A DNA stretch of 64,000 nucleotides from Saprospiraceae bacterium. GTDB taxonomy: Bacteria > Bacteroidota > Bacteroidia > Chitinophagales > Saprospiraceae. The notes under the pieces were generated by a model, which saw only the letters and a program-made list of their open reading frames with translations, made no database searches and was not told the origin of the DNA. The translations under genes were made by a program, and so were the position numbers. This document shows, in pieces, positions 38,580-47,334 of this stretch (position 1 is the first letter of the stretch; the number at the start of each line of letters is the position of its first letter). Where the stretch lies: contig JALHOZ010000016.1 in NCBI GenBank assembly GCA_022842725.1, forward strand, positions 1-64,000, written 5' to 3'.

Positions 38580-38587
38580 TATCTTTG
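38580..38587 (+). promoter_or_regulatory. Promoter -7 box of dnaX
   Basis: TATCTTTG, with the dnaX ATG at 38604 following after 16 nt. Because the box lies inside the longer frame that opens at 38577, it decides in favour of the 38604 start. No clear TTTG at -33. Confidence 0.55.
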
Positions 38588-38603
38588 CACACCATTTTGG
38601 ATT

Positions 38604-40331
38604 ATGAGTCAATTTATCGTTTCTGCCAGAAAATACCGACCCTCTTCTTTTGACGAAGTTTTGGGACAAGACCATATTTCCAAAACACTCAAAAATGCCC
38701 TTCAAACCAACCAGCTGGCACATGCTTTTTTGTTTACCGGACCAAGAGGTGTGGGTAAAACGACGTGTGCAAGGATTCTGGCCAAGGTGATCAATTGTCA
38801 GCAGCCTATCGACAAAGTGACTGCCTGCAACCAATGCAGTTCATGCAAGTCATTTAACGAAAGTGCTTCATTTAATATCGTTGAGCTGGATGCTGCGTCC
38901 AACAACAGTGTCGACCATATGCGCGCGCTCATTGAGCAGGTTCGTTTTCAGCCTCAGGAAGGAAAATACAAGATCTTTATCATTGACGAGGTACACATGC
39001 TGACCTCTCAGGCATTTAATGCCTTCCTCAAAACTTTGGAGGAACCGCCTTCGTATGCGATATTTATCCTGGCGACGACCGAAAAACACAAAATCATTCC
39101 TACCATTTTGTCGAGATGCCAGATCTTCGACTTCAAAAGGATTCAGATCACCGATGCGGTCAAACAGCTGGAGATGATTTGTGCCAAAGAAGGATTTACT
39201 GCCGAAAAAGAAGCTCTTCACACCATAGCGCTCAAAGCAGATGGTGCCATGAGAGATGCACTTTCAATCTTTGACAAAATCGCCGGGGCAACCAACGGAA
39301 ACATTACTTTTAAAGATGTCATTCAAAACCTGAATATGCTCGATTATGAGTATTACTTCAGGGCAACGGAAGCGTTTTTGTCTCAGGATATCCAAAGTAC
39401 CCTTTCAATACTGGATGAAGTTGTTAAAAACGGCTTTGATCCGGAACAATACATCACCGGATTGGCGGATCATTTCAGAGAACTTATGATTGCCAAATTT
39501 CCGGGAACGCACAAAATCATTGAGTTGAGCAAGGAGCTTAAAGAAAGATATATCGCTCAGGCAAAAGTCTGTCCGCCGACTCTTATTTTTTCCGGATTAA
39601 ACATACTTAATCAATGTGAACTAAACCTCGGGCGGGCAAAAAACCGGCGTTTGCATGTGGAACTGGCCCTGAGTAAAATCACCTTTCTGCAAAAATTACA
39701 ATCTGTAGACATCCTCGAAGCAGCGATGTCAGAAAAAAAAAATGACATAAGCGAAGGCACTTCTGTAACAGTAAACGAGCCACAAAAAAATACTTCTCCA
39801 CAACTTTCCGGGCAATCAGATTCTTCTCCGCAAAGCAGTCAGCAACAAGCAGCCCCTGAAGTTAAAAAATTTAAAAGTTTTGCCAATGTAGATGCCATCA
39901 GGCAAAAAATCATGGAAGATGATGCGAAAAAAGCAGATTCGAGGAAAAACCTGCATGTCGATGCTATCAAAAAAATCTGGATTGAGTATACTCAAAACAA
40001 CCCTTCCATGAGTGTGCAGCTGGCTCTCAAAAATACAGACATCCACCTGGAAAAAACGACCGTCCGCGTCTTTGTGCCTAATAATGTCAGTAGGGATCTC
40101 ATCCTTCAGGAGGGACATCTCATCGATAAGTTGAGAGAAGATCTGGGTACACCGGAACTGGCTTTACAAATTGAAGTAGACAAATTACGGTTTCCGGAGA
40201 TTGAAGAAATAAAAGCCAACGCTACCCTTACACAACGTGAAAAATTTCAGATGATGACTGAAAAAAACGAACATTTACAGGAGCTGATCAAAAGTTTGGG
40301 ACTAAAACTCGACACTGAAATTTTGCATTAA
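38604..40331 (+). CDS. dnaX: DNA polymerase III subunit gamma/tau
   Basis: This 575-residue AAA+ subunit loads the sliding clamp and links the replicative polymerases. Seen: SQFIVSARKYRPSSFDEVLGQ, Walker A FTGPRGVGKTT near residue 45, a four-cysteine zinc module (about residues 63-80: CQQPIDKVTACNQCSSC), Walker B IFIIDEVHML, the arginine-finger region ILSRCQIFDFKRI, domain III up to about residue 375, then a linker rich in Ser/Gln/Pro (SPQLSGQSDSSPQSSQQQ) and a tau-like C-terminal domain. Start chosen from the -7 box position. It seems to be transcribed from its own promoter. Confidence 0.96.
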   Translation: MSQFIVSARKYRPSSFDEVLGQDHISKTLKNALQTNQLAHAFLFTGPRGVGKTTCARILAKVINCQQPIDKVTACNQCSSCKSFNESASFNIVELDAASNNSVDHMRALIEQVRFQPQEGKYKIFIIDEVHMLTSQAFNAFLKTLEEPPSYAIFILATTEKHKIIPTILSRCQIFDFKRIQITDAVKQLEMICAKEGFTAEKEALHTIALKADGAMRDALSIFDKIAGATNGNITFKDVIQNLNMLDYEYYFRATEAFLSQDIQSTLSILDEVVKNGFDPEQYITGLADHFRELMIAKFPGTHKIIELSKELKERYIAQAKVCPPTLIFSGLNILNQCELNLGRAKNRRLHVELALSKITFLQKLQSVDILEAAMSEKKNDISEGTSVTVNEPQKNTSPQLSGQSDSSPQSSQQQAAPEVKKFKSFANVDAIRQKIMEDDAKKADSRKNLHVDAIKKIWIEYTQNNPSMSVQLALKNTDIHLEKTTVRVFVPNNVSRDLILQEGHLIDKLREDLGTPELALQIEVDKLRFPEIEEIKANATLTQREKFQMMTEKNEHLQELIKSLGLKLDTEILH

Positions 40332-40464
40332 ATTTATTACCCTTCTGCCGCTTAGACTGAATAAAATTTCATTTTAGCATATAATTATTTGTTGTAACAA
40401 AATTTTAGGTGGTTTTTTTAATCATTATGGTGATTTTATTGTTAAGAACAAAAATATCCAAAAT

Positions 40465-41151
40465 ATGTCGAGCCAAACCATCTGGTATTTAGAAAATATA
40501 AATGTGGCAGATATTTTTTGTGATGACAAATTAAAAGGTTCCGGTGACGGTGTTGTCAACAAAAAATATGAGAAAGGAGCTATCATATATCAGCCGGACC
40601 AATTTGCCGACAGTATTTTTTTAATCCGTTCCGGCAAAGTTAAGATAGGCTCTCAGGGTGATTCAGGTAAAGAAATTGTAAAGGCCATTCTCGGTCCCGG
40701 AGAAGTTTTTGGAGAAAGATCTATCATTGGCGATCATATGTATAACGATTCTGCCATTGCCGTGGATGATTCCGAAATCAGTATTCTTTCTTCTTCGAGA
40801 CTTAAATCTATGATGAAAGAACACAATGGTTTATCTCTGTTTTTTATGAAATTAATGGGCTCCAGGGTTTTGGAAATGGAACAAAGGCTAGAGTCCTTGA
40901 TTTTTAAAGACAGCAGAACCAGAATCGTGGAATATTTATTAAACCTTATTGATAAAAAAGGGCAAAGAATCGGATATGAATGGGTGGTTCGGAACTTCAT
41001 CACACACCAGGAAATTGCCAATTTAACGGCTACATCCCGCCAATCTGTAACGACATTGCTGAATGATCTCAGAAACGAAGGCGTTCTTACCTTCGACAGA
41101 AAGAGATTGCTCATTCGGAATCTAGACAAACTGAAACGATTGATCGTTTGA
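40465..41151 (+). CDS. Crp/Fnr family transcriptional regulator
   Basis: This 228-residue regulator has a cyclic-nucleotide-binding fold (about 30-145: FLIRSGKVKIGSQGDSGKEIV, LGPGEVFGERSIIGD), a dimerisation helix and a C-terminal winged HTH (about 160-228) with FITHQEIANLTATSRQSVTTLLNDLRNEGVL. No Fnr-type N-terminal cysteine cluster is seen (only Cys18), so it is not an FNR-like iron-sulfur sensor. The canonical cAMP-binding RSA motif is not clear, so the effector is unknown. Its own upstream region (about 130 nt) shows no complete promoter consensus. Confidence 0.9.
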   Translation: MSSQTIWYLENINVADIFCDDKLKGSGDGVVNKKYEKGAIIYQPDQFADSIFLIRSGKVKIGSQGDSGKEIVKAILGPGEVFGERSIIGDHMYNDSAIAVDDSEISILSSSRLKSMMKEHNGLSLFFMKLMGSRVLEMEQRLESLIFKDSRTRIVEYLLNLIDKKGQRIGYEWVVRNFITHQEIANLTATSRQSVTTLLNDLRNEGVLTFDRKRLLIRNLDKLKRLIV

Positions 41152-41415
41152 AATTATTTATTTCCTTTTTAGCCTTCGCCAAAAAAGTCGATCTGTAAAC
41201 TTGTTTTTTTAGAAATGTAATGACGACGTTACAAAGGGTTTTTGTAATGGTTATATTTTTTAATGCCAGGGTTGTGCATTTGCCGTAATCAATTGATTTT
41301 CAATACATTTATTAATTTTCCATACATACTCAGTAACTTTTTCCTACCTCAGGCGTTTGGTATACAGAGATTCCCCGATCTCAAATCCATTTTTTACCTT
41401 TAATGATTTTGATTC

Positions 41416-42123
41416 ATGAAGTATTCATTTTTATTTTTAGTTTTATTTCTGGTATCTTGTGATCCTAAAGATTTTGAGAAACTTTTACAAAATACAGGAT
41501 CTGCTGTCCTCACCAATGCTGATATTTCAAACGGACTCAAAGAAGCCCTCGATCTTGGCGTCAAACAAGGTGTAAATACCCTTTCTGCCACGAATGGCTA
41601 TTACCAGTCAGTATATAAAATATTATTGCCTGAACAAGCGGCCAAAGTAATTGACAAACTTAAATTTATTCCGGGATTTACGGATCTTGAACAACAAGCC
41701 ATAAAAAAAATCAATCAGGCTGCCGAAGATGCAGCTAAAAGCGCAGCTCCGATTTTTGGCCAGGCTATAAGACAAATGTCTTTTAATGATGTCACCAATA
41801 TCCTAATGGGGGAAAAAAATGCAGCTACTTCATACCTTTATCAAAAAACATACGGTAATCTGTACAAGGATTTTAACCCTGTCATCGTCAATTCGTTAAA
41901 TAAGTTTGGTGCTTTAAACTTGTGGAAAGACGCCATTACCAAATATAACAGCCTGCCTTTTGTAGAAAAAATAAACCCGGATTTGGCAGATCACGTGACC
42001 AATAAGGCCTTGGTCGGACTTTTTGATCTGATTGAAAAAAAGGAATTGGGTATCAGGAGCGATATCCAACAGAGGTCTTCTGATCTGTTGAGAAAAGTAT
42101 TTGCAAAACAAGATAGATCTTAA
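41416..42123 (+). CDS. DUF4197 lipoprotein
   Basis: This 235-residue protein has a lipoprotein signal (MKYSFLFLVLFLVSC, Cys15) and a helical DUF4197 domain with NGLKEALDLGVKQGVNTLSA, ILLPEQAAKVIDKLKFIPGF and KSAAPIFGQAIRQMSFNDV, all typical of the family. Function unknown; members are periplasmic in Bacteroidota and Proteobacteria. It lies 9 nt before ruvC and may be co-transcribed. A TACCTTTA near 41394 is a near-match -7 box, 17 nt or so before the ATG. Confidence 0.88.
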   Translation: MKYSFLFLVLFLVSCDPKDFEKLLQNTGSAVLTNADISNGLKEALDLGVKQGVNTLSATNGYYQSVYKILLPEQAAKVIDKLKFIPGFTDLEQQAIKKINQAAEDAAKSAAPIFGQAIRQMSFNDVTNILMGEKNAATSYLYQKTYGNLYKDFNPVIVNSLNKFGALNLWKDAITKYNSLPFVEKINPDLADHVTNKALVGLFDLIEKKELGIRSDIQQRSSDLLRKVFAKQDRS

Positions 42124-42131
42124 ATCATCTG

Positions 42132-42713
42132 ATGTCTTTAGGTTCTTATAAAATTTTAGGCGTTGATCCGGGAACAAATATCCTTGGTTATGCTATTTTA
42201 TCCGTTGATGGCAATCAACTGAAGGTCATTCATTTTGGTGTACTTCACCTTGATAAATATGAAGACCACCATGATAAACTCAAAGAAATCTTTTTGCAGA
42301 TTCAGGAAATCATCGAAACCTACCGACCGGCTCAACTGGCTATTGAAGCACCTTTTTACGGTAAAAACGTACAATCTATGTTAAAACTCGGCAGAGCTCA
42401 GGGTGTGGCTATGGCTGCAGGTATGACCATGGGACTTTCTATCGAAGAATACGCTCCGAAAAAAGTAAAACAGTCGATTACCGGTAATGGAAATGCCAGT
42501 AAAGAACAAGTAGCAGCCATGCTCGAAAACATTCTCAAAATAAAAATTGATTCAAAATATCTCGACGCAACCGATGCTTTGGGAGTAGCCGTTTGCCATT
42601 ATAATCAAAACGGACCTTTAAAATCAGCAAAACCTCCTGTAAAAACACGTAAAAAAGCTGCCGATTGGTCTTCTTTTGTAAAAGATAATCCACAAAAAGT
42701 CATCAAACCATAA
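42132..42713 (+). CDS. ruvC: Crossover junction endodeoxyribonuclease RuvC
   Basis: This 193-residue resolvase cuts Holliday junctions made by RuvAB branch migration. Catalytic acids are seen: Asp12 in ILGVDPGTNILGYA, the Glu in LAIEAPFYGKN, and the acidic pair in YLDATDALGVAVCH at the C-terminal helix. The region PKKVKQSITGNGNASKEQV is the canonical DNA-binding loop. Length is usual, with a short basic tail. It follows the DUF4197 gene by 8 nt and converges on rsmE with a 3-nt gap. Confidence 0.96.
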   Translation: MSLGSYKILGVDPGTNILGYAILSVDGNQLKVIHFGVLHLDKYEDHHDKLKEIFLQIQEIIETYRPAQLAIEAPFYGKNVQSMLKLGRAQGVAMAAGMTMGLSIEEYAPKKVKQSITGNGNASKEQVAAMLENILKIKIDSKYLDATDALGVAVCHYNQNGPLKSAKPPVKTRKKAADWSSFVKDNPQKVIKP

Positions 42714-42716
42714 ATG

Positions 42717-43415
42717 TTACGGCAATACCAGACAAGTGGCTGCATATAATCCGGCCGTTTCTGTTCTGAGTCTTGTATTACCCAGGGATACCGGAATAAA
42801 ACCATTTTCCAGTGCCCATTTTATTTCATCCGGTGTAAAGTCACCTTCCGGACCTATACAAACCAATTGGTCAACGGTTTTATCTGTCATTGAAAGCAGG
42901 TTTTCTTCCTTTTTTTCACAATGAGCAATAAATTTTTTGTATTTCACAAAATCAGGAATTCCGCCAATTTTTTCAAACTTATCCAAAACCGTCAATTCAG
43001 GTAAAACAGTCCGGCCGGACTGTTTAAGAGCCGAAATTATAATTTTTTGCAATCGTTCTGTTTTGGTCGGCTTTTTATCTGTTCGATGACAAAACACGAC
43101 AAAAATGCCTGTTATACCCAATTCGGTTGCTTTTTCTATAAACCATTCCAACCGGGACGGGTTTTTTGTTGGTGATACAGCAATGTATTTTTGTGGTCCG
43201 GTTTCCGGTTTTTCTGTTTTTTGTTGAATGGTTAATTGTGTGTCGTTTCTGTTAATTTCCCTAATTACCGTTTCATATATATTTCCTTTGCCGTCCAATA
43301 CATGCAGGATGTCTCCTCTTTTATGGCGCATGACTTTTGTACAATGTTGATGTTCTTCTCCGGTTAAAAGAATTGTTTTATCATCATTGATCTCCTGACT
43401 AAAATAATATTGCAT
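42717..43415 (-). CDS. rsmE: 16S rRNA (uracil-1498-N3)-methyltransferase
   Basis: This 232-residue SPOUT methyltransferase methylates U1498 of 16S rRNA. Seen: the N-terminal PUA-like domain (about 1-70: LTGEEHQHCTKVMRHKRGD), then the knotted SPOUT domain with AVSPTKNPSRLEWFIEKATELG, SALKQSGRT, CIGPEGDFTPDEIKWA and SLGNTRLRTETAGLYAAT, which form the SAM-binding knot. The ATG at 43415 gives MQYYFSQEIN, the usual N-terminus; the frame is open to 43445. It is divergent from the DtxR-type gene. Confidence 0.95.
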   Translation of the reverse strand: MQYYFSQEINDDKTILLTGEEHQHCTKVMRHKRGDILHVLDGKGNIYETVIREINRNDTQLTIQQKTEKPETGPQKYIAVSPTKNPSRLEWFIEKATELGITGIFVVFCHRTDKKPTKTERLQKIIISALKQSGRTVLPELTVLDKFEKIGGIPDFVKYKKFIAHCEKKEENLLSMTDKTVDQLVCIGPEGDFTPDEIKWALENGFIPVSLGNTRLRTETAGLYAATCLVLP

Positions 43416-43484
43416 CTGACAATTTATACATGAGAATGAAACCACAACATCAAAGGTAAAAAATCATTTTGAAATCAAAAATAT

Positions 43485-43503
43485 TTAGGTTAGTCTAAAT
43501 TTA
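43485..43503 (+). promoter_or_regulatory. DtxR/MntR-type operator
   Basis: The 19-nt site TTAGGTTAGTCTAAATTTA resembles the DtxR box TWAGGTTAGSCTAACCTWA at 16 of 19 positions by my count. It lies over the -33 side of the promoter, 28 nt before the start of the DtxR-family gene, so it should give metal-dependent autorepression of the regulator-binding-protein-ATPase operon. Confidence 0.75.
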
Positions 43504-43508
43504 ATTAT

Positions 43509-43516
43509 TATATTTG
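43509..43516 (+). promoter_or_regulatory. Promoter -7 box of the metal-uptake operon
   Basis: TATATTTG fits the -7 consensus; the ATG at 43532 follows after 15 nt. Its place excludes the TTG at 43514 as a start. It directly follows the DtxR-type operator. Confidence 0.6.
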
Positions 43517-43531
43517 TCTCAAAATAAAAAT

Positions 43532-44191
43532 ATGTTCAGCGTTTCTGAAGAAGATCACCTGAAAGCGATTTTTAAGATCGCCGAAAAGGAAAAAAAAGCC
43601 GTCAGTACCAATTCGATAGCGGCATATATGAATACCGCGCCGGCTTCAGTGACAGACATGCTGAAAAAACTGGCGGACAAAGATCTGATCCAATACCAAA
43701 AATACAAAGGGGTCACCCTTTCTCCTTCCGGAAGTAAAGTAGCCATCCAACTGATCAGAAAACATCGGCTTTGGGAAGTTTTTTTGGTTGAAAAATTAAA
43801 ATTTTCCTGGGAAGAAGTTCATGAAATAGCCGAACAATTAGAACATATTCAATCCGATGATCTTGTCCTCCGCCTCGAAAAATATCTGGAATTTCCGAAA
43901 TTTGATCCTCATGGCGACCCGATTCCTAATATGGACGGTAAGTTTACCCTTAGGTCTCAATGGTCAGTAGCCGAACTTTTGCCCGGACACACAGGTATCA
44001 TATTAGGTGTCAGAGAGCATGATAAAAGTTTTTTACTCTACCTCAATGATATGAAAATCAAACTTGGGACATCGATAAAAGTATTACAAAAAACGACTTA
44101 TGACCAGTCTCTACGCATACTGATAGATGGTAGATTTGAAAATCTCATTACTAAAAATGTAGCGCATCAGCTGTTGGTAAAAAAAGTATGA
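43532..44191 (+). CDS. DtxR/MntR-family metal-dependent repressor
   Basis: This 219-residue regulator has an N-terminal winged HTH (SEEDHLKAIFKIAEKE, SIAAYMNTAPASVTDMLKKLADKDLI), the dimerisation and metal-binding domain (about 65-135: RKHRLWEVFLVEKLKFSWEE, EIAEQLEHIQSDDLVLRLEKYL, with the expected His/Glu ligands and FPKFDPHGDPIP) and a C-terminal FeoA/SH3-like domain (about 145-219: LLPGHTGIILGVREHDKSF). The metal could be manganese or iron; the following Mn/Zn-type binding protein favours manganese. It is the first gene of an operon and lies under its own probable operator. Confidence 0.93.
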   Translation: MFSVSEEDHLKAIFKIAEKEKKAVSTNSIAAYMNTAPASVTDMLKKLADKDLIQYQKYKGVTLSPSGSKVAIQLIRKHRLWEVFLVEKLKFSWEEVHEIAEQLEHIQSDDLVLRLEKYLEFPKFDPHGDPIPNMDGKFTLRSQWSVAELLPGHTGIILGVREHDKSFLLYLNDMKIKLGTSIKVLQKTTYDQSLRILIDGRFENLITKNVAHQLLVKKV

Positions 44192-44195
44192 TCAA

Positions 44196-45173
44196 ATGAA
44201 TAAGTACTTTATTTTTTTCCTTCTTTATCCGTTTTTATTGCCTGCTTCGCGACCCGTAAAAGTAGTCACAACGACATCGATATTTAAAGATATGATTGAG
44301 TCTATCGGAGGTGATCTGGTTGTAGTCCATTCTATAGTGCCTTTAGGTAGCGATCCGCATCGTTATGAAGCCAAACCCAGTGATGTGACTATATGCCGGG
44401 AAGCAGATGTTATTTTTATCAATGGTTTGCATCTGGAAGTGTGGATAGAAAAGCTGATTCAAAACAGCAAAACCAAGGCTGATGTTGTTTTACTAACCGA
44501 AGGTATCCAAAGTATTTCAGCGGGAAGATATCCTGATCCTCATGCCTGGATGCACGCAGCAAATGGAATAAAATATATTAAAAATATAGCTGAAACACTG
44601 ATCCGTTTACGACCGGAACAAAAAGAATATATCAATAATAATCTGCTGAAATACAGCAATACCCTTCGGTTTGTTGACAACTACATTCAAAACAAAATGC
44701 AGAAAATACCTGAAAAAAGCAGGATACTCATCACCAATCACGACGCTTTCCGGTATTTTGGGCTGAGGTATAATCTGAAATTGGTACCTCTTATGGGTGT
44801 TTCAACAGAAGCAGAACCCAAAACAAGTGATATTATCAAAATAATAAACGTCATTCGGGAGTCACAGGTACCGGCCATTTTTGTCGAAACGTCGGTAAAC
44901 CCTCAGTTGATGAAACAAATTGCAGATGATGAAGGTATCCGGATCGGAGGATCGTTATTTTCTGATTCCCTGGGTCCACCTGAAAGTACAGCAAACACGT
45001 ATGTCGGTATGTTAAAAACAAATGCAGAAACTATTTTTTCAGCTTTGCAAGCGACACCGGCTGTAACAAAAGGATTCAGGATTTTACCTGATTCCCCGGC
45101 TGTTTTTATGTTTATGATGATCATTGTATTTTTAATTTTATTGACCGGTTTATTTGTTTACCGCATTCACTAA
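44196..45173 (+). CDS. Mn/Zn ABC transporter substrate-binding protein with C-terminal membrane anchor
   Basis: This 325-residue protein of the SBP_bac_9 (ZnuA/MntA/PsaA) group has an N-terminal signal peptide (MNKYFIFFLLYPFLLPAS) and metal-ligand regions GSDPHRYEAKPSD (His), YPDPHAWMHA (His), ILITNHDAFRYFG (His), and SLFSDSLGPPE (Asp), with VETSVNPQLMK near 235. Unlike classical members it ends in an extra hydrophobic helix SPAVFMFMMIIVFLILLTGL plus VYRIH, which would anchor it in the inner membrane. It lies 4 nt after the DtxR-type gene and 8 nt before the ATPase gene. No permease gene follows. Confidence 0.9.
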   Translation: MNKYFIFFLLYPFLLPASRPVKVVTTTSIFKDMIESIGGDLVVVHSIVPLGSDPHRYEAKPSDVTICREADVIFINGLHLEVWIEKLIQNSKTKADVVLLTEGIQSISAGRYPDPHAWMHAANGIKYIKNIAETLIRLRPEQKEYINNNLLKYSNTLRFVDNYIQNKMQKIPEKSRILITNHDAFRYFGLRYNLKLVPLMGVSTEAEPKTSDIIKIINVIRESQVPAIFVETSVNPQLMKQIADDEGIRIGGSLFSDSLGPPESTANTYVGMLKTNAETIFSALQATPAVTKGFRILPDSPAVFMFMMIIVFLILLTGLFVYRIH

Positions 45174-45181
45174 TTCCAGAT

Positions 45182-45925
45182 ATGAACTCACACATTATTG
45201 AAGTCAAAGGTCTGAACGTGTCTTACGACAAAAAAAATGTTCTCACCAACGTTTATCTTCACATAGAAGCCGGCCACGCTTACGGCATAATCGGACCAAA
45301 CGGAGCAGGAAAATCTACCTTATTCAAAGCGATTTTAGGTTTGGTCGAACCCAGTCACGGTTCTGTCACGGTATATGGTGGCAAAATTGAAAATGCAAGA
45401 AAAAAAGTAGCCTATATACCTCAAAAAGATCTGTTTGACCAGGATTTTCCTGCTACCGTTTTTGATATTGTATTAATGGGAAGGTATCCCCACAAAAAAA
45501 TCTTTCAAAAGATCAACGATGAAGACCGGCAAAAAGCATCAGAGGCTATGAAGGCTATGCAAATCGAAAATCTGGGTCAACGACAAATCGGTCAATTGTC
45601 CGGAGGTCAGCAACAAAGAGTATATATCGCCAGAGCATTGTGTCAGGAGGCTGAAATCTTTTTTTTGGATGAGCCCTTTGCCGGTGTTGATGCCATGACC
45701 GAAGAAAGCATAGTAACCATAATGCATACATTAAAAGCACAGGGGAAAACATTTCTTTTGGTTCATCATGACCTGACCACTGTACAGCAATATTTTGACA
45801 AAATCATTCTGATCAACCAAAGATTAATTGGTTTTGGTGATACTGAAAAATTATTTACCCAACAAAATCTTAGTTTGTGTTACGGATCTCAGTTGTCGAT
45901 TTTGCATAAAATACAACAACTCTGA
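45182..45925 (+). CDS. Metal ABC transporter ATP-binding protein (MntB/ZnuC type)
   Basis: This 247-residue ATPase has Walker A GPNGAGKSTLF near residue 37, Q-loop AYIPQKDLFDQDFPATVFDIVLMGRYPH (the DFP(x)TV pattern typical of metal-uptake ATPases), signature LSGGQQQRVYIARALCQ, Walker B IFFLDEPFAGVD and switch HHD. It probably powers manganese or zinc import with the upstream binding protein; the permease must be elsewhere or lost. It converges on the elaA-like gene with a 4-nt gap. Confidence 0.92.
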   Translation: MNSHIIEVKGLNVSYDKKNVLTNVYLHIEAGHAYGIIGPNGAGKSTLFKAILGLVEPSHGSVTVYGGKIENARKKVAYIPQKDLFDQDFPATVFDIVLMGRYPHKKIFQKINDEDRQKASEAMKAMQIENLGQRQIGQLSGGQQQRVYIARALCQEAEIFFLDEPFAGVDAMTEESIVTIMHTLKAQGKTFLLVHHDLTTVQQYFDKIILINQRLIGFGDTEKLFTQQNLSLCYGSQLSILHKIQQL

Positions 45926-45929
45926 TCCC

Positions 45930-46379
45930 TTATTTTTTAATGATCATTTCTCTGTGCGGAATTCCATCCAACAGATAGTCCTCTCCGATTGAAACAAACC
46001 CAAACCTGTTGTAAAAGCGAATGAGGTAACTTTGTGCCTCAATTTGAATCGCATGATCAGGATACAGGTCAAAGCACTTTTTGATAGCTTCTTTCATCAG
46101 TTGTTTTCCCAAACCTGTATTCCTTTGCTCAGCAGAAGTAACCACCCTGCCAATCGAAGACTTTCCGCTGTACACCAAACCCGGAGGTAAAATTCTTGCA
46201 TATGCGTGCAGTTGGCCGGATTCATCTGTAAACATCAGGTGATGTGATAAAAAATCTTTTTGGTCCGTATCCAGATATATACAATTCTGTTCTACCACAA
46301 AAACGCGGCTTCTTAAGTCCAGAATTTTATATAATGTGATTAAATCAAGGTCATTAAATTTTTTCAATTCAATTTTCAT
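45930..46379 (-). CDS. GNAT N-acetyltransferase, ElaA family
   Basis: This 149-residue protein matches ElaA: IELKKFNDLDLITLYKILDLRSRVFVVEQNCIYLDTDQKD, then HAYARILP, the acetyl-CoA motif VVTSAEQRNTGLGKQLM and YLIRFYNRFGFVSIGEDYL. The natural substrate of ElaA proteins is not known. Its start overlaps the end of the EEP-fold gene by 11 nt, so they are co-transcribed. Confidence 0.92.
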   Translation of the reverse strand: MKIELKKFNDLDLITLYKILDLRSRVFVVEQNCIYLDTDQKDFLSHHLMFTDESGQLHAYARILPPGLVYSGKSSIGRVVTSAEQRNTGLGKQLMKEAIKKCFDLYPDHAIQIEAQSYLIRFYNRFGFVSIGEDYLLDGIPHREMIIKK

Positions 46380-47316
46380 CTTTCCTGAATTTTCTTTTCG
46401 GCAATCTGCTTTTCTTTTTTTGATACAAGCCCCGACATCCTATCGTAACATTTGATTTGTCGAATACATCTTCAAAATGATAACATTCCATATCTCCGGA
46501 ATAAAAAATGTGGTTGTAAGAAGTTTTGAAGGAAAGAGGTGCATTTCTTCGACTGTTCATCATCAGAGATTGTTTTCTGAATTGTATGACCGGTTTTGCC
46601 CAATAAACCCGGTTTAATTCACCAAACACAAAAGTTGGGGCAGCCAAAGAAGAAACAACGTTGGTCAGGTGTGTAATTTCTTTTTCGTTGGCTTTTTTAT
46701 CCTTTTCATTCAGCGGAGGTGTCAGATAAACTGATATCAATTGATATATTTCACCACCTTTATTTAACTCCAGATGTAATGCTTCAATATCATTCAGAAT
46801 GACATCAGGTTTCACAATGAAGGAGTGTTTTGAAAAAATTGCTTTACCGTGATATGTCAGTTGAACATCCAGATGTTTGTACGGAAATGAATCCACAAAC
46901 ACTTCCTGCAATACTTCTGTCCAGTCAGGCGTGTATTCCTGAAAAGAAATAACGTCATATGCCTGATCCTTTAATAATCGTTGAAGATCTTCAATTCCTG
47001 AAATACTGCTTAAATTGATGTGAATCAGCCCTAGTGTAGGTTGGTTGTTTGGCTTTGGCAATTTAAGGTCTGTATTCGAATTGTATTTTAAAAACAACGT
47101 CAACATAAAAGCACAACCAAAACTTATATACAGGATAAACTTGTTTTGAATAATCAGACCAATCAGTCCGGAAACCAAAAGAAAAAGTACATAATGCAGC
47201 ATGTATTCATTCAAAAACTCCAGCATATTGTAGTTTGGTAAAAATATCAGAATCAGTGTCAATGATATTATTGCGATTCCAATAAAAAAATTACCAAAGG
47301 ATAAAAATCGTTTCAT
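46369..47316 (-). CDS. Degenerate endonuclease/exonuclease/phosphatase-fold membrane protein
   Basis: This 315-residue protein has three N-terminal membrane helices (about 10-85) and an EEP-type domain (about 92-290): LGLIHINLSSISG, DVISFQEYTPDW (the catalytic Glu position), and later FGELNRVYWAKP where active enzymes have GDFN, and NHIFYSGD where they have DHIF. The C-terminal SDH motif is absent (NVTIGCRGLYQ instead), followed by a basic tail (KKKSRLPKRKFRKD). With Asp to Glu or Asn changes and the His lost, the protein is probably not catalytic. It overlaps the elaA-like gene by 11 nt and follows the lamin-tail gene by 18 nt. Confidence 0.78.
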   Translation of the reverse strand: MKRFLSFGNFFIGIAIISLTLILIFLPNYNMLEFLNEYMLHYVLFLLVSGLIGLIIQNKFILYISFGCAFMLTLFLKYNSNTDLKLPKPNNQPTLGLIHINLSSISGIEDLQRLLKDQAYDVISFQEYTPDWTEVLQEVFVDSFPYKHLDVQLTYHGKAIFSKHSFIVKPDVILNDIEALHLELNKGGEIYQLISVYLTPPLNEKDKKANEKEITHLTNVVSSLAAPTFVFGELNRVYWAKPVIQFRKQSLMMNSRRNAPLSFKTSYNHIFYSGDMECYHFEDVFDKSNVTIGCRGLYQKKKSRLPKRKFRKDEN

Positions 47317-47334
47317 ACAGGATGTTTATGCCGG

